A stretch of 12,309 nt of DNA from Candidatus Woesearchaeota archaeon. Its GTDB lineage: Archaea > Nanobdellota > Nanobdellia > Woesearchaeales > J091. Of the stretch, positions 1-6,770 are shown in pieces. Each line of letters opens with the position of its first letter. Positions within the stretch are counted from its first letter, which is position 1. Where the stretch lies: positions 1-12,309 of the forward strand of contig RFJB01000007.1 in assembly GCA_003695045.1 (NCBI GenBank), in the 5' to 3' direction. Position numbers and translations under genes: made by a program. The notes beneath the pieces were generated by a model. It saw only the letters and a program-made list of their open reading frames with translations. It searched no databases and was not told the DNA's origin.

Positions 1-1
1 C

Positions 2-370
2 CTTGTCCAGCTGAACAAAGAAGCCAAGATAGTTGTGCTTTACAAGGAGCCCTCGCAGCCGGGAAAGTACAATGAATGCATCGCAAAGTATAATGTGACT
101 CCTGAAACAGTCATCTTTTACCACGCGGACTGGTGCCCGCACTGCAAGAGGATGAAGCCCATAGTCCAGAAGCTTGAAGGCGAGGGCTACAAGTTCCTCT
201 GGTCCGAAACCAGCAAGCAGGAAAACATGGATGTAATCAAGGACTGCTTTGCTGATGTTGTGGAAAGCGGAGTGCCGGAATTCATCTGCGCAAATTCGGG
301 AGAACTCAAGGTCGGAGAGATGACCGAGGAGGCGCTGAGAGAATTTGCGGACAGGTGCGCAGGCAAATAA
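2..370 (+). CDS. Thioredoxin-like CxxC protein, 5' end outside window
   Basis: A thioredoxin/glutaredoxin-fold protein, probably a thiol-disulfide oxidoreductase. The sequence shows a beta-strand-like segment (VIFYHADW) running into the active-site motif CPHC. A cis-proline-like turn, GVPEF, lies about 45 residues later. The segment ELKVGEM and a final helix rich in charged residues complete the fold. The frame stays open to the left window edge. An in-frame GTG at 35 has no ribosome binding site, and the residues before it (AKIVVLYKE) read as a normal strand, so I treat the gene as truncated by the window rather than starting at 35. A signal or membrane segment may lie upstream and cannot be judged. 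A T-rich tract follows the stop. CPHC is closer to glutaredoxin/DsbA-type sites than to the CGPC of classical thioredoxin. The substrate is unknown. Confidence 0.75.
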   Translation, partial: LVQLNKEAKIVVLYKEPSQPGKYNECIAKYNVTPETVIFYHADWCPHCKRMKPIVQKLEGEGYKFLWSETSKQENMDVIKDCFADVVESGVPEFICANSGELKVGEMTEEALREFADRCAGK

Positions 371-377
371 AAGAAAA

Positions 378-398
378 TTTTTTATTTTTGTTTTTTTA
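378..398 (+). terminator. T-rich transcription end
   Basis: Just after the thioredoxin-like gene the + strand carries runs of 6, 5 and 7 T separated by single bases. This is the oligo-T type of archaeal intrinsic terminator, which needs no hairpin. It separates this gene from the HD-GYP gene. Confidence 0.55.
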
Positions 399-444
399 CT
401 ATACGGGACGCTGCAGAGACAATAGTGATTTGCGTGAGTAATTC

Positions 445-1215
445 ATGAGTGTTGGCAACGAAAGAGTTCAACTTCAGGAAAGAGTAATAAACTTAACCTA
501 TCACTTTGGAAGACCTCTTTCTCAGCTTCCGCTGGCGGACTTTGAAAACCTGCTTTATAATGAGCTTTCATCTCTCGAGAAACAGGACATGACCTATGAG
601 GCAGGGCGCGGCCTGGAAACAATTCCCCATCTCCTTGACGTGGGTCGGCTTGTTGAATTCTACCTGACGCATTCCGACTTTCTTAAGCAGGACTATTTCA
701 ATAACTCGGAGTATTCTCCTTACGACTGGCAGCGAATGATACTTATAGGAGCATACCTTCACGATGTTGGAAAAAACCACCTTGACGCCCGCCTCCTCGG
801 CAGGCGCGGAGACCTGAGCAGAGAGCAGCTTGAAGAAATAAAAACTCATGTGAACTCGAGCAGTCAGGAGCTTGAAACTCTCGGTCTTGAAGAGCCGATA
901 CAGAACATTGCGTTCTACCATCACGAGCGCGTTGACGGAAGCGGCTATCCTGACGGTCTTAAAGGCGACGAAATCCCCCGGGAAGTTCTGCCGGTCTCAT
1001 TCTTTGACGCGCTGCACGCGATAGCAACTCGGAATTATTTCAGGAGAACCTCCAAACCCAAATCTGCCGGCGAAGCAGTAAAATACGCGACAAACCATCT
1101 CAGCAAACGATTTGATCAGGGCGTCGTTGAGTTTGTGAGGAGCTATGCCGGCAGCGAAGATGCGCCTCTCTATCAGATTCTGCAGGGCATGATGGACAAC
1201 GCCAGAAACAGATAA
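445..1215 (+). CDS. Stand-alone HD-GYP domain phosphohydrolase
   Basis: A 256-aa metal-dependent phosphohydrolase of the HD-GYP subgroup. In bacteria this family degrades cyclic-di-GMP or related cyclic dinucleotides. Visible motifs are an early helix with His62, HDVGK (His106, Asp107, Lys110), a further His135, HHERVDGSGYP (His159-Glu161, GYP at 167-169) and FFDAL (Asp188), then a typical TRNYFR segment. This is close to the full metal and substrate set of the family. About 55 N-terminal residues are unassigned. No receiver, PAS, GAF or transmembrane segment is visible, so the enzyme would be soluble and unfused to a sensor. The ATG at 445 has only a weak GTGAG before it; a TATA-like TTTACTATA around 395-403 could serve as promoter. 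It converges with topo VI-A (42-bp gap). Assignment to HD-GYP is firm; the substrate is unknown because c-di-GMP signalling is rare in archaea. Confidence 0.88.
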   Translation: MSVGNERVQLQERVINLTYHFGRPLSQLPLADFENLLYNELSSLEKQDMTYEAGRGLETIPHLLDVGRLVEFYLTHSDFLKQDYFNNSEYSPYDWQRMILIGAYLHDVGKNHLDARLLGRRGDLSREQLEEIKTHVNSSSQELETLGLEEPIQNIAFYHHERVDGSGYPDGLKGDEIPREVLPVSFFDALHAIATRNYFRRTSKPKSAGEAVKYATNHLSKRFDQGVVEFVRSYAGSEDAPLYQILQGMMDNARNR

Positions 1216-1257
1216 GCTTCTTCTGCTTTGCGGTTTTCCTGTAAGGCGCGTTTAAAC

Positions 1258-2364
1258 TCACGGCAGCCAGGTCTTGGGATTCTCAAGCTTCTGGGGCAGA
1301 TAATCGCTTATCACGAAGTTCAATCCGTGTTTTGCCAGCGCCTGCTGTTCCGCCCTCTTCTTCAGAACAAGAAGGTCTTTCAATGCCTTCTGCCATTCCC
1401 TGTAATGCTGCACGAACGGGTCATTTTTGAGCCCGTCCTTCACTCTTTTGATGTCCACTTCAAGCAGGGGATGCGTCGGCAGTTTGTAGTCAACAATGTC
1501 CCTCGCGGTAATCCCGAAGAATTTTGCGTTGGGAACGCAGAAATACCTGTTGATGTGGGCGGCATTTCCGCTTCCAACCTTCAATGTCCTGTAAATGTTG
1601 AGCCATCCGTAAGGGTCTCCGTCAGTGAAGACATAAACGGGAAGGTTGTGCTCTTCAGACAGCTTTCTTATGAAACGGCGGCACGCCCTTGTAGGCACGC
1701 CTCCCAAACTGATGAGAATGCAGTTTGCCTTCTTCCAGTAATTGTGCTTAACAAGCCTCTGGAACATACCTGCTGTTTCAATCGCAAGTATAAACTCTGC
1801 TTTTGTTTCAAACTTGAGGTTCTCGACAGAGCTGGGCACAGAATACGCTCCGCTTCCGAACTTGGTGCAGTCAATCCTGATTTCCTTGCCCGTGTCGGGG
1901 TCGGTATCAATGACTATGAGCCGGCCTGCGACATCGCCGCCCTTCTCTTCAGGGATGAAGCCCAGCTGCTCCCTGTTAAGCCCGAACATCGCTTCGACGT
2001 CGTCCATGACAGCGTCGGATTCTGTCTGCTCCTTGAAGCGTGCGTCCGCCCAGTTCTTTGAAACATAATACGCCTCTCTCTTCGTTGCGATGTCATCGGT
2101 TTCAATAAGCTCCTTTGAGAGAGTCATCATTCTCAATGTCTGGGCAAAGGTCTTGATTGTTGAAGCAGTAAGAGTTCTCTGCTTGGTCTTTCCGAGAAGC
2201 TCGAAGTAGCCCTCCTTCTCGTCATACTTGACATTCGACAGAGACCTCAGCGGGCTGACAAGCACCGGCTGCTTCTTCTTCATGATTGAATTGTAGATGT
2301 TTCTTGCTGTTTCCTCAATCTTCTGAAGCGCGACACTCTTTCCGGCTTTTCTCGCTTTATCCAC
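1258..2364 (-). CDS. top6A: DNA topoisomerase VI subunit A (Spo11-like)
   Basis: The catalytic subunit of the type IIB topoisomerase. It cuts both DNA strands to relax supercoils and decatenate chromosomes, working as an A2B2 complex with subunit B. The 368 residues match the usual family length. The winged-helix 5Y-CAP domain contains TKREAYY with the DNA-linking tyrosine (Tyr100, or Tyr99). The Toprim domain follows, with LAIETAGM (Glu196) and FTDGDPYGW (Asp248, Asp250) binding magnesium. The start is GTG: a TAA lies directly upstream in frame, and GGTGATG, a good anti-16S match, sits a few bases before it. It is the last gene of the RIO1-KH-top6B-top6A run, 119 bp downstream of top6B. A TATA-like gataaaata in that gap could give it its own promoter. 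All key residues are present. Confidence 0.97.
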   Translation of the reverse strand: MDKARKAGKSVALQKIEETARNIYNSIMKKKQPVLVSPLRSLSNVKYDEKEGYFELLGKTKQRTLTASTIKTFAQTLRMMTLSKELIETDDIATKREAYYVSKNWADARFKEQTESDAVMDDVEAMFGLNREQLGFIPEEKGGDVAGRLIVIDTDPDTGKEIRIDCTKFGSGAYSVPSSVENLKFETKAEFILAIETAGMFQRLVKHNYWKKANCILISLGGVPTRACRRFIRKLSEEHNLPVYVFTDGDPYGWLNIYRTLKVGSGNAAHINRYFCVPNAKFFGITARDIVDYKLPTHPLLEVDIKRVKDGLKNDPFVQHYREWQKALKDLLVLKKRAEQQALAKHGLNFVISDYLPQKLENPKTWLP

Positions 2365-2483
2365 TTACATCACCGCATCTTTTTTCTTAACTTTTCTTTT
2401 CTTAACCAGGCATTATTTTATCAGGTGTTCTTTTGATGAAGCACTTTAACGAAGCATTTAATGAAGCATTATTTCAAGCGGCA
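2365..2483 (-). promoter_or_regulatory. top6B-top6A spacer with TATA-like box and ribosome binding site
   Basis: On the coding (-) strand this 119-bp spacer holds, in order, a 12-bp imperfect tandem repeat, a TATA-like gataaaataat, two copies of TTAAGAAAA, and the ribosome binding site GGTGATG before the GTG start of top6A. It suggests that top6A can be transcribed or tuned separately from top6B. The promoter is inferred; the ribosome binding site is clear. Confidence 0.4.
2437..2472. repeat. Three 12-bp imperfect tandem repeats
   Basis: Three units follow one another with consensus (A)TGAAGCATTTA on the + strand: TGAAGCACTTTA, ACGAAGCATTTA and ATGAAGCATTAT. They lie just downstream of the top6B stop. 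They could be simple slippage repeats or a binding site array upstream of top6A. No function can be read from them. Confidence 0.5.
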
Positions 2484-4295
2484 TCACTGGTCCTGTGCTT
2501 TTTGAGTCCCTGCCTCTTCCTCATTATCTGTCTGTTTTTCCGGCTCCTCCTTCCCGAATTTCGCCAGCTCTTCGTCATAATCTTTGTTCTTTGTCGGGTC
2601 AAAATCCAGTTTCTCAATCTTGCCGCGTTTCTTCTCAAGGATTTCCTTCAGGTTTTCCTCAATCCTGCTCTCGTCCACCGGTTTCAGTTTGAGGAGGTCC
2701 TTTAGTGCTTCTCCCACATGGGGAATGAATATCTCAATGTAGCTTCGCTTTTTGAGCTCGTCTTTCACTCTCTTCTTTTTCAAAACATAGCGGGCGAGAT
2801 TCCTGCCGCACTCCTGGATTGCGAGCTTGACCTCCTTTATTATCTCCGGGTAATGCGCGATTGCCTCCTTTGCTTCGGAGGTGAACGGAACCCAGACAGA
2901 TGCCATGTGAACTACAAGCACCACGGGCCCCTGAGGCATGTTTCCATTGCTCTGCTGCAATCCATAGCCGCGCCAGTTCGTTGAGGTAACTGCTTCTGTC
3001 ACGGCGCATGCGCCCTGCTGATATAGAAGAGGGACTCTGTTGGCAAAGCGCAGGAGGCGCATGCTTCCATCGGCAGGAATCTCGCCCCCATACGCAATTG
3101 CAGCTTCAATCACAAAAGGATTGCCCCTGTAAACAGCAGGCGGTCTCGTTGTAGCATAATAAAATTCTGCATTAATCTCCTTCCTGATTCCCTTCTCCAG
3201 AAGTTCCGCAGTAATAGGGGAAATGCAGTCGGTGGGAGGAGCAACAAGCTTCGTCTTCTTGATGCCCTCCATAAGCTTTTCAACCTGAGCGTGACTCATG
3301 CTCTTCGGCTTAGTGTTTGGAAGCAGGGCGGCATTCTCGCAAATCTGCTTTGCTGTGCCAGGACCGACTCTTGAGAATTCTGTCGTGAGGAAGGACTGAA
3401 GGGTTCTCGCTTCAGTCGTCTGAAGCATCCTCATCAGTATGCCGAGCTCAACTCCGTAAGGGTGCGGCTTTATCTCCTTGGGCATGGCAGGAAGCTGATC
3501 GGTTGCCCTTGGAAATATGAACTGCTTGGACTTGGGGTCAGTGTATATGATTGTCACATGCGGGTTTATTATCGCGGTCTGCTTGATGTACTCATCAACG
3601 CTTTGAGAGCCCTTGTTATAACTGCCCTCAAGGTCAATCTCCACCCGAGTTCCATGCTCCTTGTGCCAGTTGACCTCAAGGTCTTTGAGAATTTTTGGCT
3701 GGTTCTTCTGCGTATCAATGAGAAGCTCGTAATGGTGCGCCGGCTTGGAAGGGCTTGTCCTTGAGGTAATCCTTGCCGGCTTGCCTGTCGTGAGCTGGCC
3801 GTACATTACGCTTGCCGAAATTCCGATTCCCTGCTGGCCCCTGCTCTGCTTCAATGAGTGAAACTTGCTTCCGTAGAGAAGCTTTGCGAAAATCTTTGGA
3901 ATCTGGTCTTTGACAATGCCAGGCCCGTTGTCCTCCACAATCACCCTGAACCGGTCGTTTCCCATGTCAATAAGTTCAATGTTAATCTCAGGAAGAATTC
4001 CTGCTTCCTCGCACGCATCAAGGGAGTTGTCCACTGCTTCTTTGACAGTCGTCAAAAGGGCTTTCCTCTTGTTGTCAAAACCCAAAAGGTGCCTGTTCCG
4101 GCTGAAAAACTCCGCGACTCCAATCTCGCGCTGCTTCTTAGCCATCTCCTCTGCGGTAGAGCCGCGCAGAGAACTTCCCTTTCCCATGCCTCGGGATTTC
4201 TCCGCTGGTCTGGTTGTTCCTTTCACGGTCATCTCCTGCGAAACTCCACTCTCTCCAGTAAAAGAAGTAAGTTTTTGTTCCTTTTCACCCACCAT
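2484..4295 (-). CDS. top6B: DNA topoisomerase VI subunit B (GHKL ATPase)
   Basis: The ATP-binding subunit of Topo VI. ATP-driven dimerisation closes the gate while subunit A cuts DNA. The 603 residues contain a GHKL ATPase (about 55-270) with the N-box KEAVDN (Glu86, Asn90), G1 motif EDNGPGI (121-127) and G2 motif SRGQQGIGIS (151-160). An H2TH region follows (about 300-370). The transducer domain (about 375-540) carries a switch lysine in FTSEAKEA (Lys476). A charged, Glu/Lys-rich tail runs from about 545 to the end. Relative to the conserved block beginning AKKQREIGVAEFF there is an extra N-terminus of about 50 residues rich in Ser, Gly, Thr and Lys. The ATG at 4295 has GAGGA at good spacing, which supports including it; the internal ATG at residue 51 has GAGGAG too close to be used. 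It lies 87 bp after the KH gene and probably shares its transcript. Confidence 0.97.
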   Translation of the reverse strand: MVGEKEQKLTSFTGESGVSQEMTVKGTTRPAEKSRGMGKGSSLRGSTAEEMAKKQREIGVAEFFSRNRHLLGFDNKRKALLTTVKEAVDNSLDACEEAGILPEINIELIDMGNDRFRVIVEDNGPGIVKDQIPKIFAKLLYGSKFHSLKQSRGQQGIGISASVMYGQLTTGKPARITSRTSPSKPAHHYELLIDTQKNQPKILKDLEVNWHKEHGTRVEIDLEGSYNKGSQSVDEYIKQTAIINPHVTIIYTDPKSKQFIFPRATDQLPAMPKEIKPHPYGVELGILMRMLQTTEARTLQSFLTTEFSRVGPGTAKQICENAALLPNTKPKSMSHAQVEKLMEGIKKTKLVAPPTDCISPITAELLEKGIRKEINAEFYYATTRPPAVYRGNPFVIEAAIAYGGEIPADGSMRLLRFANRVPLLYQQGACAVTEAVTSTNWRGYGLQQSNGNMPQGPVVLVVHMASVWVPFTSEAKEAIAHYPEIIKEVKLAIQECGRNLARYVLKKKRVKDELKKRSYIEIFIPHVGEALKDLLKLKPVDESRIEENLKEILEKKRGKIEKLDFDPTKNKDYDEELAKFGKEEPEKQTDNEEEAGTQKAQDQ

Positions 4296-4382
4296 TCTGC
4301 CATCCTCTTCTTAATGCTGTTTTTTTAGTGCTGATTTTCCGGTTTGTCTTCCCAGCCTTGCTTTTTTATCATATTCTTGCTT

Positions 4383-5060
4383 CTATTCTTCCTTATTGTC
4401 TTCGCTTATATCCTCTGAAGATTCATCTGCTGCATCGTGAAAGTTCTCAAAGCCCTCATCAAGCATCATCCTGCGAAGCTTCATCTGTTTCCTGAACTTC
4501 TCCAGCATGTGGTAAACGCTGGAGTGTTTGCTTCCCGTCAAGAGCGCGGTAATTGCTTTCCTTGCCTGGTAGACGCCGTCCATTTCCCCGATAATGCCGA
4601 CCGTCTTACCGTAAACAGAAATATGCGTGTCAGTAAGCGATTCAATCGTGCGCCTGCTCTTCCCTTCGCTCCCGATTATCCTTCCCTTGACCCTCACAAG
4701 GTGGTTCTTGCCTCTCACAAAGTCAAGAAGGTTGATAAGCTCAAAAATGTAGTCCTGCTTCAGAAGAAGCATGGCAATCTCCGGATTAAAACCCCTTCCA
4801 ATTGCCTGAACTATCTCCCTCGTCTGGAACAGAAGAATCGGGTCTTTTCCGGAAACTCTCACATCTCCGTCATGGCTGTCAATGTTTATCCTTGTCTTGG
4901 TTGCCTCTTCAATGGATTTCTTTGTTTCCCCATCCTTTCCTATCAGAACAGCAACCCTGTCCTTCGGAATCTTAATCTCGTAAGAATACTCGGTTCCCTG
5001 CCCTTCAGGACTCTTTTCGTCCTGAACATTTCCTGTTTCCTTTTCTTGATTATCAGCCAT
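4383..5060 (-). CDS. Dim2/Pno1-type two-KH-domain RNA-binding protein
   Basis: An RNA-binding protein of 225 aa, the archaeal relative of eukaryotic Dim2/Pno1, a factor in late maturation of the small ribosomal subunit that acts near the 16S rRNA 3' end. KH domain 1 (about 27-85) has GxxG loop GKDG (41-44). KH domain 2 (about 118-175) has GSEG (130-133) in RIIGSEGKSRR. The middle segment FNPEIAMLLL is typical of the family. About 25 hydrophilic N-terminal residues and an acidic C-tail rich in Glu, Asp and Ser flank the core. The start ATG is preceded by AGGTTGAT at 5-nt spacing. Location next to RIO1 fits, because RIO kinases and Dim2 act together on pre-40S/30S particles. It is separated from RIO1 by 273 bp with its own TATA candidates. 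Confidence 0.93.
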   Translation of the reverse strand: MADNQEKETGNVQDEKSPEGQGTEYSYEIKIPKDRVAVLIGKDGETKKSIEEATKTRINIDSHDGDVRVSGKDPILLFQTREIVQAIGRGFNPEIAMLLLKQDYIFELINLLDFVRGKNHLVRVKGRIIGSEGKSRRTIESLTDTHISVYGKTVGIIGEMDGVYQARKAITALLTGSKHSSVYHMLEKFRKQMKLRRMMLDEGFENFHDAADESSEDISEDNKEE

Positions 5061-5167
5061 AAATTATCAACCTTTAAGCATAATTGGACTTGTTACCTGT
5101 TATGACACTCGCACTCATTACAGCACTAAAGCGTTTTACAATGTTATTACGTGCTCTCAACATTCAT

Positions 5168-5243
5168 CCTTTTAATGATTTCTCCGATTTGATTATCGTT
5201 TCTTTCCGGACTCAAACCTTGGGACTTTGCTCCGCTTTTTAAA
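5168..5243 (-). promoter_or_regulatory. Candidate TATA boxes for the KH gene
   Basis: On the - strand two archaeal TATA-like words precede the KH gene: TTTAAAAAG (5235-5243, with purine-rich GGAAAGA before it as a BRE-like element) and CATTAAAAGG (5168-5177). Using the 22-nt spacing seen at sua5 and orc1, transcripts would start near 5214 or 5148 and carry a leader of about 90-155 nt. The rest of the 273-bp gap shows nothing I can assign. Confidence 0.4.
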
Positions 5244-5333
5244 TCTTTCCGGAACACAGGGTAAGGGCAGACTCAGGATTTCATCCGGAATATGTTTTCA
5301 GGAAGGAGTTGTTCTGAGGAAAGCTAATCTCTT

Positions 5334-6086
5334 TTAGCTGCTTCTGCTCAGGGCAAGCAGTTCTTTAAAGAGGGACTCCTCTTCCGGAACCTCAATGCCT
5401 GCTCTTGAAAAGAAAGAAACAACATTCCTGCAGTCCCTCAAAAGAAGCTCCTCAAACTGCGGGTCGTCAACAGTCGTTGACTGCGACATATCAATTATTA
5501 CCGGAAGATTGTTGCGGACAAGGATGTTAAAAGCGGAAAGGTCGCCGTGAACCATTCCGTTCTTCGCAAGAATCCTCATCTGCTCAAGCACGCCTGAAAG
5601 CATCTTCTCCGCGCTTTCAGTGTCCAGATCAACGTCTTTGAGTTTTGGAGCCGGCTTGTATTTCAAGCTGTTATCCTGCTCCTCAACGCTTCCTATGAAC
5701 TCTTCCAAGAGAACATTGCTTCTGAACGCAAACGGGGTGGGAACTCTGGCGCCCGCCATTCTCGCCTTTAAAAGGTTCCTGTACTCTCTCTGCGTCCAGG
5801 CAAATATGACCTTACGACGGTGGCCGGAGAGATAAGCATACCTCGGGTCGGTCCTGATGTACTGGTACATCTTGTTGAAATCGCAGGTCTCCAGACGGTA
5901 TATTTTGACAATTCTTGGATTCTCGTCGTGCTTTCCTATGAAAACATTCGCCTCTTTGCCTATTGAAACAGGGCTTTCCAGCTCTTCAAAATGACCCTGC
6001 GAGACAAGTTTAGCCAGAACCTTCTCGGTAAACATATCAAAAACATCTTCATACGTCTTGAATTTTTCGCGCGTTATTCTTGCCAT
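5334..6086 (-). CDS. rio1: RIO1-type atypical protein kinase/ATPase
   Basis: A RIO-family Ser/Thr kinase of 250 aa. In archaea and eukaryotes RIO proteins use ATP binding and hydrolysis in final maturation of the small ribosomal subunit. Motifs are a P-loop-like SIGKEANVF (41-49), the ATP-contacting lysine in IVKIYR (Lys61), a conserved Glu in REYRNL (Glu101), the catalytic loop MVHGDLSAFNILV (Asp182, Asn187) and the metal-binding IIDMSQS (Asp199). The STGKEA/IDxSQ pattern and lack of an N-terminal winged helix favour RIO1 over RIO2. The product ends shortly after the C-lobe, as expected for archaeal RIO1. It heads the minus-strand cluster and is divergent from dnaG across the structured gap. 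The translation signal before ATG (AGGGGAAATGCAGG) is only moderate. Confidence 0.95.
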   Translation of the reverse strand: MARITREKFKTYEDVFDMFTEKVLAKLVSQGHFEELESPVSIGKEANVFIGKHDENPRIVKIYRLETCDFNKMYQYIRTDPRYAYLSGHRRKVIFAWTQREYRNLLKARMAGARVPTPFAFRSNVLLEEFIGSVEEQDNSLKYKPAPKLKDVDLDTESAEKMLSGVLEQMRILAKNGMVHGDLSAFNILVRNNLPVIIDMSQSTTVDDPQFEELLLRDCRNVVSFFSRAGIEVPEEESLFKELLALSRSS

Positions 6087-6160
6087 CCTGCATTTCCCCT
6101 GATTTCATGTCAGACGCGGGCTTTCCAGTGCTCTTTGGTGCTCTTTGCAAAGATAAATCT

Positions 6161-6171
6161 CTTTTTAATAG
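6161..6171 (-). promoter_or_regulatory. TATA box of rio1
   Basis: On the - strand CTATTAAAAAG is followed 22 nt later by a predicted start near 6140, giving a leader of about 54 nt before the rio1 ATG. It is a good match to the TATA words upstream of orc1 and sua5 in this window. Confidence 0.5.
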
Positions 6172-6246
6172 TTCTTCTTTCCATCTGTCAAAATCCAATC
6201 TGTCAAATGCCCTCAGAAAGGCATCTGCCCGCGCCTATATTAAAGC

Positions 6247-6261
6247 GAAACATTTTTAAAA
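6247..6261 (+). promoter_or_regulatory. BRE/TATA promoter of the ncRNA candidate
   Basis: The word GAAACATTTTTAAAA is identical, all 15 bases, to the element upstream of sua5 (10602-10616). There it lies 22 nt before a leaderless ATG. Applying the same spacing here puts transcription start near 6283. No good protein start lies there, and the transcript would enter the hairpin-rich block. The word is partly palindromic, so minus-strand use is not excluded. Confidence 0.5.
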
Positions 6262-6282
6262 TCATTCTCCTTCTCCACTCTT

Positions 6283-6524
6283 ACCGCCGAATAATATGCA
6301 CATGGGTCCTTCCACGAGCTTAAACGGTCAGTTTAGCCGTGATTGGGAGACACTCGTGCATATTACAGCCCGACACGAGAGTACTCGTGGGAGCTTACGA
6401 TAAAATCAAGCAATGAGCTCGGGAGTTAGTGTTTCGGGCAACAGAGCTCTTTTCGGGCTCAAAAAATCATTCAGGGCAAGCAAAGCCCTTCACGCTCACT
6501 AAATCACCATTTATTTGCTTTTTA
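6283..6524 (+). ncRNA. Candidate structured non-coding RNA (four hairpins)
   Basis: No known family was recognised. Hairpin 1 (6292-6365) has a perfect 10-bp base TAATATGCAC/GTGCATATTA, a 4x4 internal loop (ATGG/ACTC), a bulged 7-bp stem (GTC-TTCC/GGGA-GAC), a second internal loop, and ACGG/CCGT closing a 9-nt loop. Hairpin 2 (6374-6389) is CACGAG-AGTA-CTCGTG. Hairpin 3 (6414-6461) is TGAGCTCG/CGGGCTCA with one G-U pair. Hairpin 4 (6473-6489) is AGGGC/GCCCT with a 7-nt loop. A T-rich tract at 6508-6523 may end transcription. The promoter at 6247-6261 predicts start at about 6283. An ACA triplet (6365-6367) sits at the foot of hairpin 1, and the upper stem ends 14 nt before it, as in H/ACA pseudouridylation guides. 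A clean kink-turn was not recognised. I saw no RNase P or SRP RNA signature motifs. Boundaries are approximate. Confidence 0.42.
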
Positions 6525-6543
6525 GGAAGAAAAAACGGAAAAT

Positions 6544-6567
6544 CGGCTTTTGTTGTCCGTTAAGCCG
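6544..6567. repeat. Hairpin CGGCTT/AAGCCG
   Basis: A perfect 6-bp inverted repeat with a 12-nt loop. It competes with AACGGA (6534-6539)/TCCGTT (6556-6561), so two alternative folds are possible. It is followed by the 8-bp palindrome ATCCGGAT (6581-6588). Confidence 0.4.
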
Positions 6568-6619
6568 CAAATTTCCTTCCATCCGGATTGGGACCGTGGG
6601 ACTTTGCTTGTTCTGAAAG

Positions 6620-6664
6620 AAGTGCAACGCTTGCATACTTGGGATGCGCTGCGTTGCGGCACTT
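6620..6664. repeat. Long compound hairpin
   Basis: Three stacked stems close on each other: AAGTGC/GCACTT (6620-6625 with 6659-6664), AACGC/GCGTT (6626-6630 with 6651-6655) and GCAT/ATGC (6633-6636 with 6644-6647). They are separated by small bulges, with a 7-nt loop ACTTGGG. Fifteen pairs over 45 bases is much more than expected by chance. Direction of transcription, if any, is unknown. Confidence 0.5.
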
Positions 6665-6693
6665 ATGCATAGTAAACCAAGATTACGCTCAAA

Positions 6694-6726
6694 CCCTTCA
6701 AAACGAGAAAAAATCGTTGCAAAGGG
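6694..6726. repeat. Hairpin with symmetric internal loop
   Basis: CCCTT/AAGGG and AACGA/TCGTT are separated by a symmetric 3x3 internal loop (CAA/GCA) and closed by a 7-nt loop GAAAAAA. The symmetry suggests selection for an RNA or cruciform structure rather than a simple palindrome. Confidence 0.45.
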
Positions 6727-6770
6727 CTGATTTGAATAAAAAACCACGAATCGCGAGGTTCAAGGTTCAA

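Noticed and set aside
1228..2061. 277-codon + strand ORF opposite topo VI-A
   Set aside because: Shadow of a clearly identified gene; Cys-, Phe- and Arg-rich with no recognisable domain.
5315..5322. GAGGAAAG resembling the RNase P RNA conserved core
   Set aside because: No partner core motif or surrounding helices were found, and it sits in the 3' flank of rio1.
6296..6403. 35-codon ORF starting MHMGPSTSL in the ncRNA block
   Set aside because: No ribosome binding site, start not at the predicted transcription start, and its sequence is fully occupied by the hairpin stems. Possible but less likely than an RNA.
6568..6590. Reverse-strand ATCCGGATGGAAGGAAA resembling SRP RNA helix 8
   Set aside because: The required asymmetric loop and GNAR tetraloop context are missing; similarity is superficial.
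5221..6608. Repeated word GGGACTTTGCT at 5221 and 6598
   Set aside because: An 11-base match without extension on either side; treated as chance or a minor repeat.
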